From contig JAUJNQ010000005.1 in assembly GCA_030448025.1 (NCBI GenBank), positions 262,228 to 298,163 on the forward strand: a stretch of 35,936 nt of DNA, given 5' to 3'. The DNA comes from Acidimicrobiales bacterium. GTDB lineage: Bacteria > Actinomycetota > Acidimicrobiia > Acidimicrobiales > GCA-2861595. The translations under genes and the position numbers were made by a program. The number at the start of each line of letters is the position of its first letter. Position 1 is the first letter of the stretch. Below the pieces are notes generated by a model. That model did not search any database. It was not told the origin of the DNA and saw nothing but the letters and a program-made list of their open reading frames with translations. Below, one piece after another: positions 1 to 7,111 of the stretch.

Positions 1-131
1 TGCGCCACCAGTGGCCGCTCGTCGCGCACCGCCTGCGCCACCGCCTCGGCCATGGCAATCTGTCCGGCCCGGACCTCACCGCCGCCCTCGAGCCTGGCCG
101 CCAGGGTCTCCAGGATGACCTCGGCGCCCAT
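1..131 (-). CDS. DinG-family ATP-dependent helicase, N-terminal fragment
   Basis: The reverse strand encodes 43 residues before the window edge. They contain RAGQIAMAEAVAQAV, which matches the Q-motif-like segment (R-x-GQ-x-xMAxAV) just ahead of Walker A in DinG/XPD-type superfamily 2 helicases. The Walker A motif itself would lie just outside the window. In this family the protein unwinds DNA in repair and replication-conflict settings. The ATG at 131 is the simplest start; an in-frame GTG at 140 is also possible, and neither has a clear ribosome binding site. It diverges from moaA across about 130 bp. The family call rests on a short stretch only. Confidence 0.62.
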   Translation of the reverse strand, partial: MGAEVILETLAARLEGGGEVRAGQIAMAEAVAQAVRDERPLVA

Positions 132-265
132 CGGTGACACTTCGGCACGTCGGAGCGCGCCCGAGCGGCACCGGCCCGCCATCTATGGTTCTGGCCTGGA
201 CTTGTTCGCATGACTGACTCCACCCGGAAACACGCCGGCAAAGCACCTGTAGGAGGATCACGACC

Positions 266-1249
266 GTGACGGCGCTCGTCGACGGGTTCGGCCGGGTAGC
301 CGACGATCTGCGCGTGTCGGTTACCGACCGCTGCAACTTCCGGTGCACCTACTGCATGCCCGCAGGGGGCCTCGAGTGGCTACCTCGCTCAGAGGTGCTG
401 TCGTTCGAGGAGATCACCCGCCTCGTCGGCGTCTTCGTCGGCCTCGGCGTGCGCACCGTTCGCCTCACCGGTGGCGAGCCGCTGCTGCGCCGGGGCCTCG
501 ACGAGCTGGTGGCCCAGCTGAGCGCTGCGGGCGTGACCGACCTGTCCATGACGACGAACGGGTTCCTCCTGGCGAGCAAGGCCAACGCTCTGGCCGCGGC
601 CGGGCTGCGGCGCATCAACGTCAGCGTCGACTCGCTCCTCCGGCACCGCTTCAAGGCGATGACCCGCCGTGACGCCCTGGACTCGGTGATGGAGGGCCTG
701 GCCGCCGCCGGGCGGGCGGGGATGGCGCCCATGAAGCTGAACTGCGTCGTGATCCGGGGCACCAACGACGACGAGATCCTGGACTTCGCCCGCTTCGCCC
801 GCACGACCGGATACGAAGCCCGGTTCATCGAGTTCATGCCCCTCGACGCCGACGAGGACTGGAGCCGGGACCAGGTGGTCCCGTCGGAGGAGGTGCTGGC
901 CGCCATCGACCAGGCCTACCCGCTGGTCGCGGTGGGCACGTTTGCAGAGCCGGCCCAGGTCTACCGGTTCGCCGACGGAGCACCCGGGAGCGTCGGGGTC
1001 ATCCCCAGCGTCACGGCCCCGTTCTGCGCCAGCTGCAACCGGGTCCGGATCACCGCCGACGGGCAGTTCCGCACCTGCCTCTTCTCGCTCGGTGAGACTG
1101 ATCTGCGCGCCATGCTCCGCGCCGGCGCCGGCGACGACGAGATCGCCGAAGCGATCAGGCACGCAGTGGGCGGGAAGTGGGCCGGACACGCCATCGGGGC
1201 GGCGGAGTTCACCCGGCCCGCCCGCAGCATGTCCATGATCGGCGGCTGA
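266..1249 (+). CDS. moaA: GTP 3',8-cyclase MoaA
   Basis: A radical SAM enzyme that converts GTP to 3',8-cyclo-GTP, the first committed step of molybdenum cofactor synthesis in the cytoplasm. The radical SAM cysteines are C23, C27 and C30 (CNFRCTYC), followed by the GGEP motif at 69-72. The second cluster is C254, C257 and C271 (CASC and RTC), and the protein ends in the Gly-Gly tail that MoaA needs for activity. Its 327 residues are normal for the family. The GTG start at 266 is fixed by a strong AGGAGG at 251-256, nine bases upstream. The stop codon directly abuts the moeA start, so the two genes are surely co-transcribed. MoaC, which acts next, is not in the window. Confidence 0.96.
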   Translation: MTALVDGFGRVADDLRVSVTDRCNFRCTYCMPAGGLEWLPRSEVLSFEEITRLVGVFVGLGVRTVRLTGGEPLLRRGLDELVAQLSAAGVTDLSMTTNGFLLASKANALAAAGLRRINVSVDSLLRHRFKAMTRRDALDSVMEGLAAAGRAGMAPMKLNCVVIRGTNDDEILDFARFARTTGYEARFIEFMPLDADEDWSRDQVVPSEEVLAAIDQAYPLVAVGTFAEPAQVYRFADGAPGSVGVIPSVTAPFCASCNRVRITADGQFRTCLFSLGETDLRAMLRAGAGDDEIAEAIRHAVGGKWAGHAIGAAEFTRPARSMSMIGG

Positions 1250-2530
1250 GTGACCGACGCCGCCGACGTGGCTCCGCGCAGGGACCCTCCGCTCACGGTG
1301 TCACCGCGCACGGTATCGGCCGAGGAGCTGGCCACGCCGCTGCTGGCTTACGAGCAGGCGCGGGCCGTGGTCATCGAGGCGTTCCAGCCACTGCCGCCGG
1401 TGGCGGTGCCTTTGGTCGAGGGCCTCGGCCGGCGAATCGCCGAGCGCGTCATGGCCGAGGTGGACGTGCCCGGATTCGCCAACTCGGCCATGGACGGCTA
1501 CGCCATCCGCTCCGCCGACACCGCCGGGGCCTCGCCCAACGAACCGGCGCTCCTGCATCTCGTCGAAGACCTCCCTGCGGGTCGGGCGCCGTCGGTTCCG
1601 CTCTCGCCCGGCCTGGCGGCCAAGGTGATGACGGGCGCCCCCATCCCGGACGGCGCCGACGCCGTCGTGCCCTGGGAGGACACGACCCCGGGCCCCGGCA
1701 CCGCGTCCGTGCTCACCGAAGTCCCGCCCGGTGCGCACGTCCGGCCTCGGGGACAGGACATGACCGCCGGGCAGGTGGTGATGGAGGCCGGCCAGACGCT
1801 GGGTCCCGTCCACCTCGGTGTGCTTGCCTCCCTTGGTCGGACCCACGTGCGGGCTCGCGTCCCCAGGGTGGCCGTGCTGTCCACCGGCAGTGAGCTGGTC
1901 TCACCGGGCCAGGAGCTCGCCGCGGCCCAGGTCTACAACAGCAACGCCACACTGCTGTCGGCAGTGTGCCTGGTGGCCGGCGCCACGGTGAGCGCCACGG
2001 GGATGGTTGGCGACGACCCCAACGTGGTTGCGGACTGGGTCAACGTCGCCAAAGGCGAAGCCGACCTGGTGGTCACCAGCGGCGGGGCGTCGGTGGGTGA
2101 GCACGACTGGCTGCGCGAGGTGCTCTCCCGCGAGGGCCAGCTCACGATGTGGCGGGTGGCCATGAAGCCGGGCAAGCCGGTGGCCTTCGGCCGCATTGGC
2201 GGTGTGCCGGTGCTGGCGTTGCCCGGCAACCCGGGCAGCGCCCTGGCCTGCGCCCACGCCTTCGTTGCCCCCGCCATCCGCGCCCTCGCCGGCGGCGATC
2301 CCGAACCGGCCTGGTTGGCGTCCGAGCTCGCCGCAGATGTGGCCGGCCAACCCAACCGCACCTTGCTCTGTCCGGTGAAGATGCAGGCAGGCCACGGTGT
2401 CGGCCGGGCCACTCCCCTGCCCGTGCTCTCGGGCGCCCTGTCCCACCTGCTCCAGTTCGACGGGTTCGCCATCGTCCCTCCGGGTGGCCTGCCCGCAGGG
2501 GCGCCGGTTCGAGTGGAGCTGGTCGGCTGA
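1250..2530 (+). CDS. moeA: Molybdopterin molybdenumtransferase MoeA
   Basis: Inserts molybdenum into adenylated molybdopterin at the end of Moco synthesis. The 426-residue protein has the MoeA motifs in order: MDGYA (81-85), TGAPIPDGADAVV (128-140), RPRGQDM (165-171), VAVLSTGSEL (207-216), TSGGASVGEHD (276-286), and the MKPGKP plus LPGNPGS segment (305-330) typical of the MPT-binding MogA-like domain. The GTG start at 1250 begins on the base after the moaA stop, which implies translational coupling. A C-terminal beta-barrel domain follows up to residue 426. No frameshift is seen. Confidence 0.95.
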   Translation: MTDAADVAPRRDPPLTVSPRTVSAEELATPLLAYEQARAVVIEAFQPLPPVAVPLVEGLGRRIAERVMAEVDVPGFANSAMDGYAIRSADTAGASPNEPALLHLVEDLPAGRAPSVPLSPGLAAKVMTGAPIPDGADAVVPWEDTTPGPGTASVLTEVPPGAHVRPRGQDMTAGQVVMEAGQTLGPVHLGVLASLGRTHVRARVPRVAVLSTGSELVSPGQELAAAQVYNSNATLLSAVCLVAGATVSATGMVGDDPNVVADWVNVAKGEADLVVTSGGASVGEHDWLREVLSREGQLTMWRVAMKPGKPVAFGRIGGVPVLALPGNPGSALACAHAFVAPAIRALAGGDPEPAWLASELAADVAGQPNRTLLCPVKMQAGHGVGRATPLPVLSGALSHLLQFDGFAIVPPGGLPAGAPVRVELVG

Positions 2531-2602
2531 TGGCGGACCCGGACTGGGTGACTCGGACTGATGGATGACCCGGCCTGATGGCGGCCCAGGATTGATGGCC
2601 CA
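2525..2602 (+). repeat. Degenerate short repeats between moeA and moaE
   Basis: Between the moeA stop and the likely moaE start the sequence repeats units of about 14-17 bases built on G-G-N-C/T-T-G-A-T-G-G followed by a GACCC or GCCCA segment, roughly five diverged copies. Three of them carry an ATG, so the repeats multiply possible moaE starts (2530, 2561, 2565, 2595). Confidence 0.4.
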
Positions 2603-3038
2603 TGTTGGCGGGCCGATCATCGTCACTGGCCTCGAGCACGATCCACTCGACGTGGCCGGGCTCGTCCAGGCCATCCGCCGGCCCGACTGTGGCGGCCTGG
2701 TGGTCTTCGAAGGCACCGCTCGGGCCCAGAGCGATGGCAGGATCGTGCTGAGGCTGGAGTACGAGGCCTACGAACGTCGGGCCCTCACCCAGCTCCGGGC
2801 GCTGGCCGAGGACGTGGCGGAGCGCTTCGCCCTCGGCGGCGTGGTGGCCGTGCACCGCGTGGGAGCCGTCGACGTGTGCCAGCCGGCGGTGGTGGTCGCC
2901 GCCGCTGCCGCCCACCGCTGCGAGGCCTTCGCCGCCGCCCAGCAGCTCATCGACCGGACCAAGAGCGAGGTGGCCATCTGGAAGAAGGAGGTCTTTGCCC
3001 AGGGCCACGATTCCTGGGTGGGGAACGGCGACACCTGA
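2595..3038 (+). CDS. moaE: Molybdopterin synthase catalytic subunit MoaE
   Basis: The large subunit of molybdopterin synthase, which transfers sulfur from MoaD thiocarboxylate to precursor Z. The 147-residue protein shows the MoaE pattern: GGLVVFEGTAR near residue 33-43, LEYEAYE near 54-60, VHRVG with H87-R88, and TKSEVAIWKKE (122-132), which holds the conserved lysines of the active site. I chose the ATG at 2595 because the family normally starts just ahead of this beta-strand; an in-frame ATG at 2565 would add ten residues and neither site has a good ribosome binding site. The stop overlaps the cysG start by one base. No moaD gene is in the window, so its partner must be encoded elsewhere. 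Confidence 0.92.
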   Translation: MAHVGGPIIVTGLEHDPLDVAGLVQAIRRPDCGGLVVFEGTARAQSDGRIVLRLEYEAYERRALTQLRALAEDVAERFALGGVVAVHRVGAVDVCQPAVVVAAAAAHRCEAFAAAQQLIDRTKSEVAIWKKEVFAQGHDSWVGNGDT

Positions 3039-4486
3039 TGGCCTTCGGCTACCCGGTGTCGCTGGAGCTGGAGGGGCGGCGGTGTGTGGTGATCGGCGGC
3101 GGCGACGTCGCCGAGGACAAGATCGCCGCCCTCCTGGACGCGGGTGGAACCGTCACCGTGGTGGGCGCCCCCGTGACCGAGGGAATCCGTCGGCTGGCGG
3201 CAGAGGCTCGACTGCAGCTGGTGGAGCGACCCTATGCCGACGGCGACCTGGAAGGCGCCTTCCTGGCCATCGCCGCCACCGAAGCAACCTGTGTCAACGC
3301 CGAGATCTTCGCCGAGGCCGAGCGGCGCGGCGTGCTCCTCAATGCCGTGGACGACGTCGACCACTGCCACTTCTCCGTTCCCGCCGTGGTGCGCCGGGGC
3401 GAGTTCGTGCTCGCCGTCTCCACCGGTGGCAAGGCTCCCGCGCTGGCCAAGCGCCTCCGCATGGGCCTGGCCGATCAATTCGGGCCCGAGTACGGAACCC
3501 TCGTCAACCTGCTGGGCGAGGCCCGGGCGGAGGCCATCGCCGACAGAGAGGGCGACTTCGCCTCCTGGGCCCGCCGCTGGCAGGACGCCCTCGACCACGA
3601 CCTGGCCGGCCTCGTACGCCAGGGCCGCGTGCACGAGGCCAAGCGGTTGGTCCTTCATGCCCTGCGGGGAGCAACGTCGACCCCGCCGCCGGGGCGGGTG
3701 TGGATCGTGGGTGCCGGACCGGGTGACCCCGGCCTCTTGACCGTTCGGGGCAGGGCGGCGCTGCTCGCCGCCGACGTGGTGGTCTACGACCGCCTGGTTC
3801 CGGCCGAGCTGATCGACGGCATGGAGGCCGTGTACGTGGGCAAGCGCGCCGGTGACCATGCCGTCCCCCAGGCCGACATCAACAAGCTCCTCGTGGACCT
3901 GGCCCGCAACGGCAAGCGGGTGGTTCGCCTCAAGGGAGGTGACCCGTTCGTGTTCGGCCGGGGAAGCGAGGAGGCCGAAGCCCTGGCCGCCGAAGGCGTC
4001 GAGTTCGAGGTCGTGCCCGCCCCCAGCTCGGCCATTGCCGCGCTGGCCTACGCCGGCATCCCGGTCACCGACCGGCGCTTCGCCTCCTCGGTCGCCGTGG
4101 TCACCGGTCACTGCTCGCCGGAAAAGACCGTCGACTGGCGAGCTCTGGCCACCGCCGTCGACACCATCGTGGTCCTCATGGGCCTGGCCAACCTCACTCA
4201 CATCGTGGATGAGCTGCTGGCCGGCGGTCGGCCCCCCAACACGCCGGCGGCGGTCATCCAGGACGGGACCCTTCCCACCCAGCGCGTGGTGGATGCCGAC
4301 CTCGGCCACCTTCGCGATGCGGTGGCGACCGCGGGGATCGGTTCCCCGGCGATCGTGGTCATCGGGGACGTGGTGCGGCTGCGGGAGCGGATCGGCTGGT
4401 TCCCGCTCGACCGCCCGGAGGCCGGGCGTCAGGCGGCGCCCGTCAGCGCGGCGACGGCGGCCACGAGGCGGTCGACCTCCTCGTAG
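3038..4486 (+). CDS. cysG: Siroheme synthase CysG (precorrin-2 dehydrogenase plus uroporphyrinogen-III methyltransferase)
   Basis: A 482-residue fusion that makes siroheme from uroporphyrinogen III. Residues 1-210 are the Met8-like dehydrogenase/ferrochelatase half, with an NAD-binding GGGDVAEDKI (20-29), NAVDDVDHCHF (102-112) holding the conserved Asp, and STGGKAPALAKRLR (128-141). From residue 221 the SUMT methyltransferase half starts with VWIVGAGPGDPGLLT and continues with LKGGDPFVFGRG. The usual PGVTS-like loop reads PAPSS here, a modest departure. The start ATG overlaps the moaE stop, so siroheme and Moco synthesis share one transcript. The last 58 bases overlap, tail to tail, the aminotransferase gene on the other strand. 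Confidence 0.93.
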   Translation: MAFGYPVSLELEGRRCVVIGGGDVAEDKIAALLDAGGTVTVVGAPVTEGIRRLAAEARLQLVERPYADGDLEGAFLAIAATEATCVNAEIFAEAERRGVLLNAVDDVDHCHFSVPAVVRRGEFVLAVSTGGKAPALAKRLRMGLADQFGPEYGTLVNLLGEARAEAIADREGDFASWARRWQDALDHDLAGLVRQGRVHEAKRLVLHALRGATSTPPPGRVWIVGAGPGDPGLLTVRGRAALLAADVVVYDRLVPAELIDGMEAVYVGKRAGDHAVPQADINKLLVDLARNGKRVVRLKGGDPFVFGRGSEEAEALAAEGVEFEVVPAPSSAIAALAYAGIPVTDRRFASSVAVVTGHCSPEKTVDWRALATAVDTIVVLMGLANLTHIVDELLAGGRPPNTPAAVIQDGTLPTQRVVDADLGHLRDAVATAGIGSPAIVVIGDVVRLRERIGWFPLDRPEAGRQAAPVSAATAATRRSTSS

Positions 4487-5586
4487 GTGTTGTAGCCGTG
4501 GGGCGAAAGGCGCACGCCACCGCCGCGCGCCGAGCACACCACGCCCCGGGCCGCAAGGAGCTCGTTGACGGTGACGGGGTCCTGACCGTCGACGATGAAG
4601 GTGACGATGCCGGACCGGCCGTGCGCCGAGCGGTCGCAGGTCACCGTGGCCCCGACGGACGCCAGGCCCGCGCATGCCCGGTCCGTGAGGTCCGAGACGT
4701 GATCCCATACCGTCTCGATGCCGGCGCCCAGCAGAAGGTCCAGCGAGGCGCCCATGCCGTGGATGCCCACCATGTTGGGGCTGCCGCCCTCGAAGCGGCG
4801 CGCCGAGTCGTCCCACACGAGGTCGAGGTTGTCCCACTGCTCGCGGTGGACCACCGAGGCCCATCCCGGCTCCAGCGGTCGCAGGTCCTCCAGGCACGAG
4901 CGGCGCACGTACAACACGCCGATGCCGAGCGGACCGAGCAGCCACTTGTGGGCATCGGCCATGGCGAAGTCCACGCCCCAGGCCTCCAGGTCGGCGGGCA
5001 CCACCCCGAGGCCCTGGATGACGTCGGCGCACAACAGGGCTCCGGCGTCGTGACACACCGACGCCAGGCCGGCCAGGTCGGTGCGCCAACCCCTTGCGAA
5101 CTGGACCCAGCTCGTGGCCACCACCTTGGGAGGCGGCCCGGAGGCGATGGTCTCGGCGAAGGCACCCACGGGCAGGCAGCGACCGGTTCCCACCGGCGGC
5201 ACCAGATCGACCACCACACCCTGGTCCCGCAACCCCAGCCAGGGGTAGATCGTGGAAGGGAACTCCAGATCGGGCACCACCACCCGGTCACCCTCCCTCC
5301 ATGCCAGTCCGTTGGCCACGAAGCCCAGCCCTTCGGTGGTGTTCTTCACGAAGGCCACGTCGTCGGTCGGAACGCCCATGAGGGCCGCCGCACTGGCCCG
5401 CACCTCCTCGGCCCTCTCGGCGTGGCCGGCATAGGACAGGCCCCCGTCGCTCACGAGGTCTCGGGCGCATCGGTGCTGGGCGTCCAGCGCCGGAGCAGGG
5501 AGGGCCGTGATGCCGGCGTGGTTCAGGTAAGCCCAACGATCGGTGACGGGGAAGTCGGCACGGTCGAGCGGTGGTGTGGAGGACAT
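4429..5586 (-). CDS. Class V aminotransferase (cysteine desulfurase / isopenicillin-N-epimerase-like)
   Basis: A fold-type I PLP enzyme of 385 residues. It has LNHAGITALP near the N-terminus (21-30), the PLP phosphate region KNTTEG (81-86), the pyridine-contacting ADVIQGLG with D188 and Q191, and the Schiff-base lysine K214 in DAHKWLLGPLG. This set is typical of the class V group that includes cysteine desulfurases and epimerases. I do not see the flexible active-site Cys loop of SufS, so the substrate is open. The ATG at 5586 fits the family N-terminus; the open frame runs about 96 codons further upstream but that part lies antisense to the neighbour. It ends inside the 3' end of cysG. Confidence 0.85.
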   Translation of the reverse strand: MSSTPPLDRADFPVTDRWAYLNHAGITALPAPALDAQHRCARDLVSDGGLSYAGHAERAEEVRASAAALMGVPTDDVAFVKNTTEGLGFVANGLAWREGDRVVVPDLEFPSTIYPWLGLRDQGVVVDLVPPVGTGRCLPVGAFAETIASGPPPKVVATSWVQFARGWRTDLAGLASVCHDAGALLCADVIQGLGVVPADLEAWGVDFAMADAHKWLLGPLGIGVLYVRRSCLEDLRPLEPGWASVVHREQWDNLDLVWDDSARRFEGGSPNMVGIHGMGASLDLLLGAGIETVWDHVSDLTDRACAGLASVGATVTCDRSAHGRSGIVTFIVDGQDPVTVNELLAARGVVCSARGGGVRLSPHGYNTYEEVDRLVAAVAALTGAA

Positions 5587-5624
5587 AGGGTGCGGTGTGC
5601 TTGCTAGCGCTCGGCCGCACCCTA
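5586..5624. promoter_or_regulatory. Perfect 10-bp inverted repeat between divergent genes
   Basis: TAGGGTGCGG at 5586-5595 is mirrored exactly by CCGCACCCTA at 5615-5624 with a 19-bp spacer. The left arm touches the start codon of the aminotransferase. It could be an operator shared by the two divergent genes, or a hairpin in the leader of either transcript. Function is inferred from position only. Confidence 0.45.
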
Positions 5625-6265
5625 CGTCCTCGCCTTCGGTCAGGGACGTGTTCCTCGAGGCAGTCACCGTCGGCGGAGGACTGCTTCGCACGCCCGAGGT
5701 GGCCCGCAGATGGGCGGAACCCAGCGCCCTGCCCGAGCTCTCCGTCCGAGGGTTGGCCGGGCACCTGGTGCGCTCCCCGGTCCAGGTCCAGACGTACCTC
5801 GACCGCCCCGAGCCCAACGGCCCCACCATCAGCGCCGCCGAGTACTTCGCCACCGTCGTCGACACCGACGACATCTCGGCACCGGTGCACCGGGCGGTAC
5901 GGGAACGGGGAGAAGAGCGCGCCGCTGCCGGCCACGCCGCGCTGGTTGACGAGCTCGACGCCGTGACGGCGCGGCTCTCCTACCGGCTCGGTGCCGAGCC
6001 CGAGGGGCGGCGGGTCCGCGTGGCCTATGACCTGATCCTGCTGCTCGACGAGTACCTGCGTACCCGAATCGTCGAGATCGCCGTCCACGTCGACGACCTG
6101 GCGGTGAGCGTGGGAGTGGAGCCCCCCCGGCTGGGAGCCGGCGTCACCGACGTGGCCATCGCCACCCTGGTCGGGGTGGGGCGCGTTCGCCACGGCGACG
6201 GCGCCGTCCTGCGGGCGCTGGCCCGCCGGGAGCGCGACCCGGTCCACGCACTACGGGTCCTGTGA
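5597..6265 (+). CDS. DinB-fold protein of the mycothiol-dependent maleylpyruvate isomerase type (TIGR03083-like)
   Basis: About 222 residues with the layout of actinobacterial DinB-superfamily proteins related to mycothiol-dependent enzymes: VRDVFLEAV at the start, then LSVRGLAGHLV with a likely metal-ligand His, and RIVEIAVHVDDLAVSVGV with Glu and His that usually complete the metal site. The C-terminus (RALARRERDP) also fits. Mycothiol use is a family inference and the substrate is unknown. The start is uncertain: GTG 5597 keeps the conserved VRD segment and has GGAGGA at 5578-5583, but leaves only 10 bp to the divergent gene; GTG 5648 gives a roomier intergenic region but trims the family N-terminus. 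Confidence 0.75.
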   Translation: MLASARPHPTSSPSVRDVFLEAVTVGGGLLRTPEVARRWAEPSALPELSVRGLAGHLVRSPVQVQTYLDRPEPNGPTISAAEYFATVVDTDDISAPVHRAVRERGEERAAAGHAALVDELDAVTARLSYRLGAEPEGRRVRVAYDLILLLDEYLRTRIVEIAVHVDDLAVSVGVEPPRLGAGVTDVAIATLVGVGRVRHGDGAVLRALARRERDPVHALRVL

Positions 6266-6525
6266 GCCACGTGGTCTCCAACCTCTTGCACCTGGCCGGC
6301 TATCCCGTGTCGTTGGTCGTCATCGCCCGCTGGGTCCCTGTGGTGCGAGAGCGGCGATGGCGATGGTTTGCCGCCCATCAGGTGGGCGTGGCCGCGGTGG
6401 TCGTCGGCTGGCTGCTCCGTGGCAGAGCCGGCCCCGTCGCCGTCAACGGGGGCTGGCTGGTGGTGGCCGCAGTCTGGTACGCCCTCGGCGGACGAGCGAC
6501 AGGGAGTCGCTTGACAAGAGCCTGA
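6262..6525 (+). CDS. Small membrane protein of unknown function
   Basis: An 87-residue protein whose GTG start overlaps the stop of the upstream DinB-type gene (GTGA), so it is translationally coupled. It is rich in Val, Ala, Trp and Leu with two or three hydrophobic stretches (about residues 5-25, 38-51 and 62-76) separated by Arg-rich turns such as RERRWRW. I do not recognise a family. Its 3' end contains the -35 element of the promoter I propose for the next operon. Confidence 0.65.
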   Translation: MSHVVSNLLHLAGYPVSLVVIARWVPVVRERRWRWFAAHQVGVAAVVVGWLLRGRAGPVAVNGGWLVVAAVWYALGGRATGSRLTRA

Positions 6526-6538
6526 TCATCCTTAAGCT
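6511..6538 (+). promoter_or_regulatory. Probable sigma-70-type promoter for the MmpL-tetR operon
   Basis: A consensus TTGACA at 6511-6516 is followed after 16 bp by TAAGCT at 6533-6538 (TANNNT). The expected start of transcription, about 6545, lies inside the palindrome at 6536-6564 and upstream of the transporter start codon at 6581. Confidence 0.6.
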
Positions 6539-6564
6539 AACGGCGATAGGTTGTCGTTGTTAGC
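6536..6564. promoter_or_regulatory. Imperfect palindrome, candidate TetR operator
   Basis: GCTAACGGCGA (6536-6546) and TCGTTGTTAGC (6554-6564) form 11-bp inverted arms with two mismatches and a 7-bp spacer. The site overlaps the proposed -10 element and start of transcription, where a repressor would block RNA polymerase. The TetR gene at the end of the same operon is the natural candidate to bind it; that link is inference. Confidence 0.5.
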
Positions 6565-6580
6565 GAACAAGGAGGCCGTG

Positions 6581-7092
6581 ATGCTCGATCGACTGGGACG
6601 TTTCACCGTCCGGCGCCATCGGCGATCCTGCTGGCCACCCTCGTGGCCTTCGCCGTGGCAGGGGCCGTCGGCGGCGGGGTCGCCGACCACCTCTCCTCCG
6701 GTGGCTTCGAGGACCCGAGCGCCGAGTCCATCAGGGCCAAGCGAGTGGTGGAGAACAAGTTCGGCGCCGGCGACCCCAACTTGGTGTTGTTGGTCACGGC
6801 CCGTAGCGGGAGCGTGGACGACCCCGCCGTGGCCGCTGGCGCAGCCGCTCTCACCCAGGAGCTGGCCAACACCCCGGGCATCCAGCAGTCGGTGTCCTAC
6901 TGGACCCTCGGGTCGCCACCACCCCTCCGGAGCACCGACGGCAGCCAGGCGCTGGTGCTGGCTCGCATCAGCGGCGACGAGGACACCGTCAACGCCCGGG
7001 TCGAGGAGCTGTCGCCGGCCCTCACCCGCCAGAACGACGCCTTCTCCGTCGGGGTGAGCGGGTACGCCGAGGTGTTCCGCCAGGTGGGGTGA
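6581..7092 (+). pseudogene. MmpL-family RND transporter, N-terminal part, frameshifted
   Basis: The gene starts at ATG 6581, well placed behind AAGGAGG (6569-6575), with MLDRLGRFTVRRHR. After codon 14 the frame is lost: the expected first membrane helix (ILLATLVAFAVAGAVGGGV) continues in the next frame from about 6622, as if one G were missing in CGG-CG. That frame carries the first periplasmic domain (FEDPSAES, DPNLVLLV, GSQALVLARI, SGYAEVFRQVG) up to a stop at 7090. There the frame breaks again, as if one G had been added in the GGGG run at 7085-7088, and the protein continues from about 7093. With both bases repaired, 6581-8752 is one open frame of 723 residues, a normal length for this family. 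Confidence 0.75.
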
Positions 7093-7111
7093 GACCATCG
7101 AGACCGATCTG

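Noticed and set aside
3980-4100. PAPSS loop in the CysG methyltransferase half as a sign of changed function
   Set aside because: All other motifs are normal and I cannot compare enough homologues by eye to call it unusual.
4429-4486. 58-bp tail-to-tail overlap of cysG and the aminotransferase
   Set aside because: Convergent overlaps of this size are common in compact GC-rich genomes; the extra C-terminal residues of CysG are probably just non-conserved.
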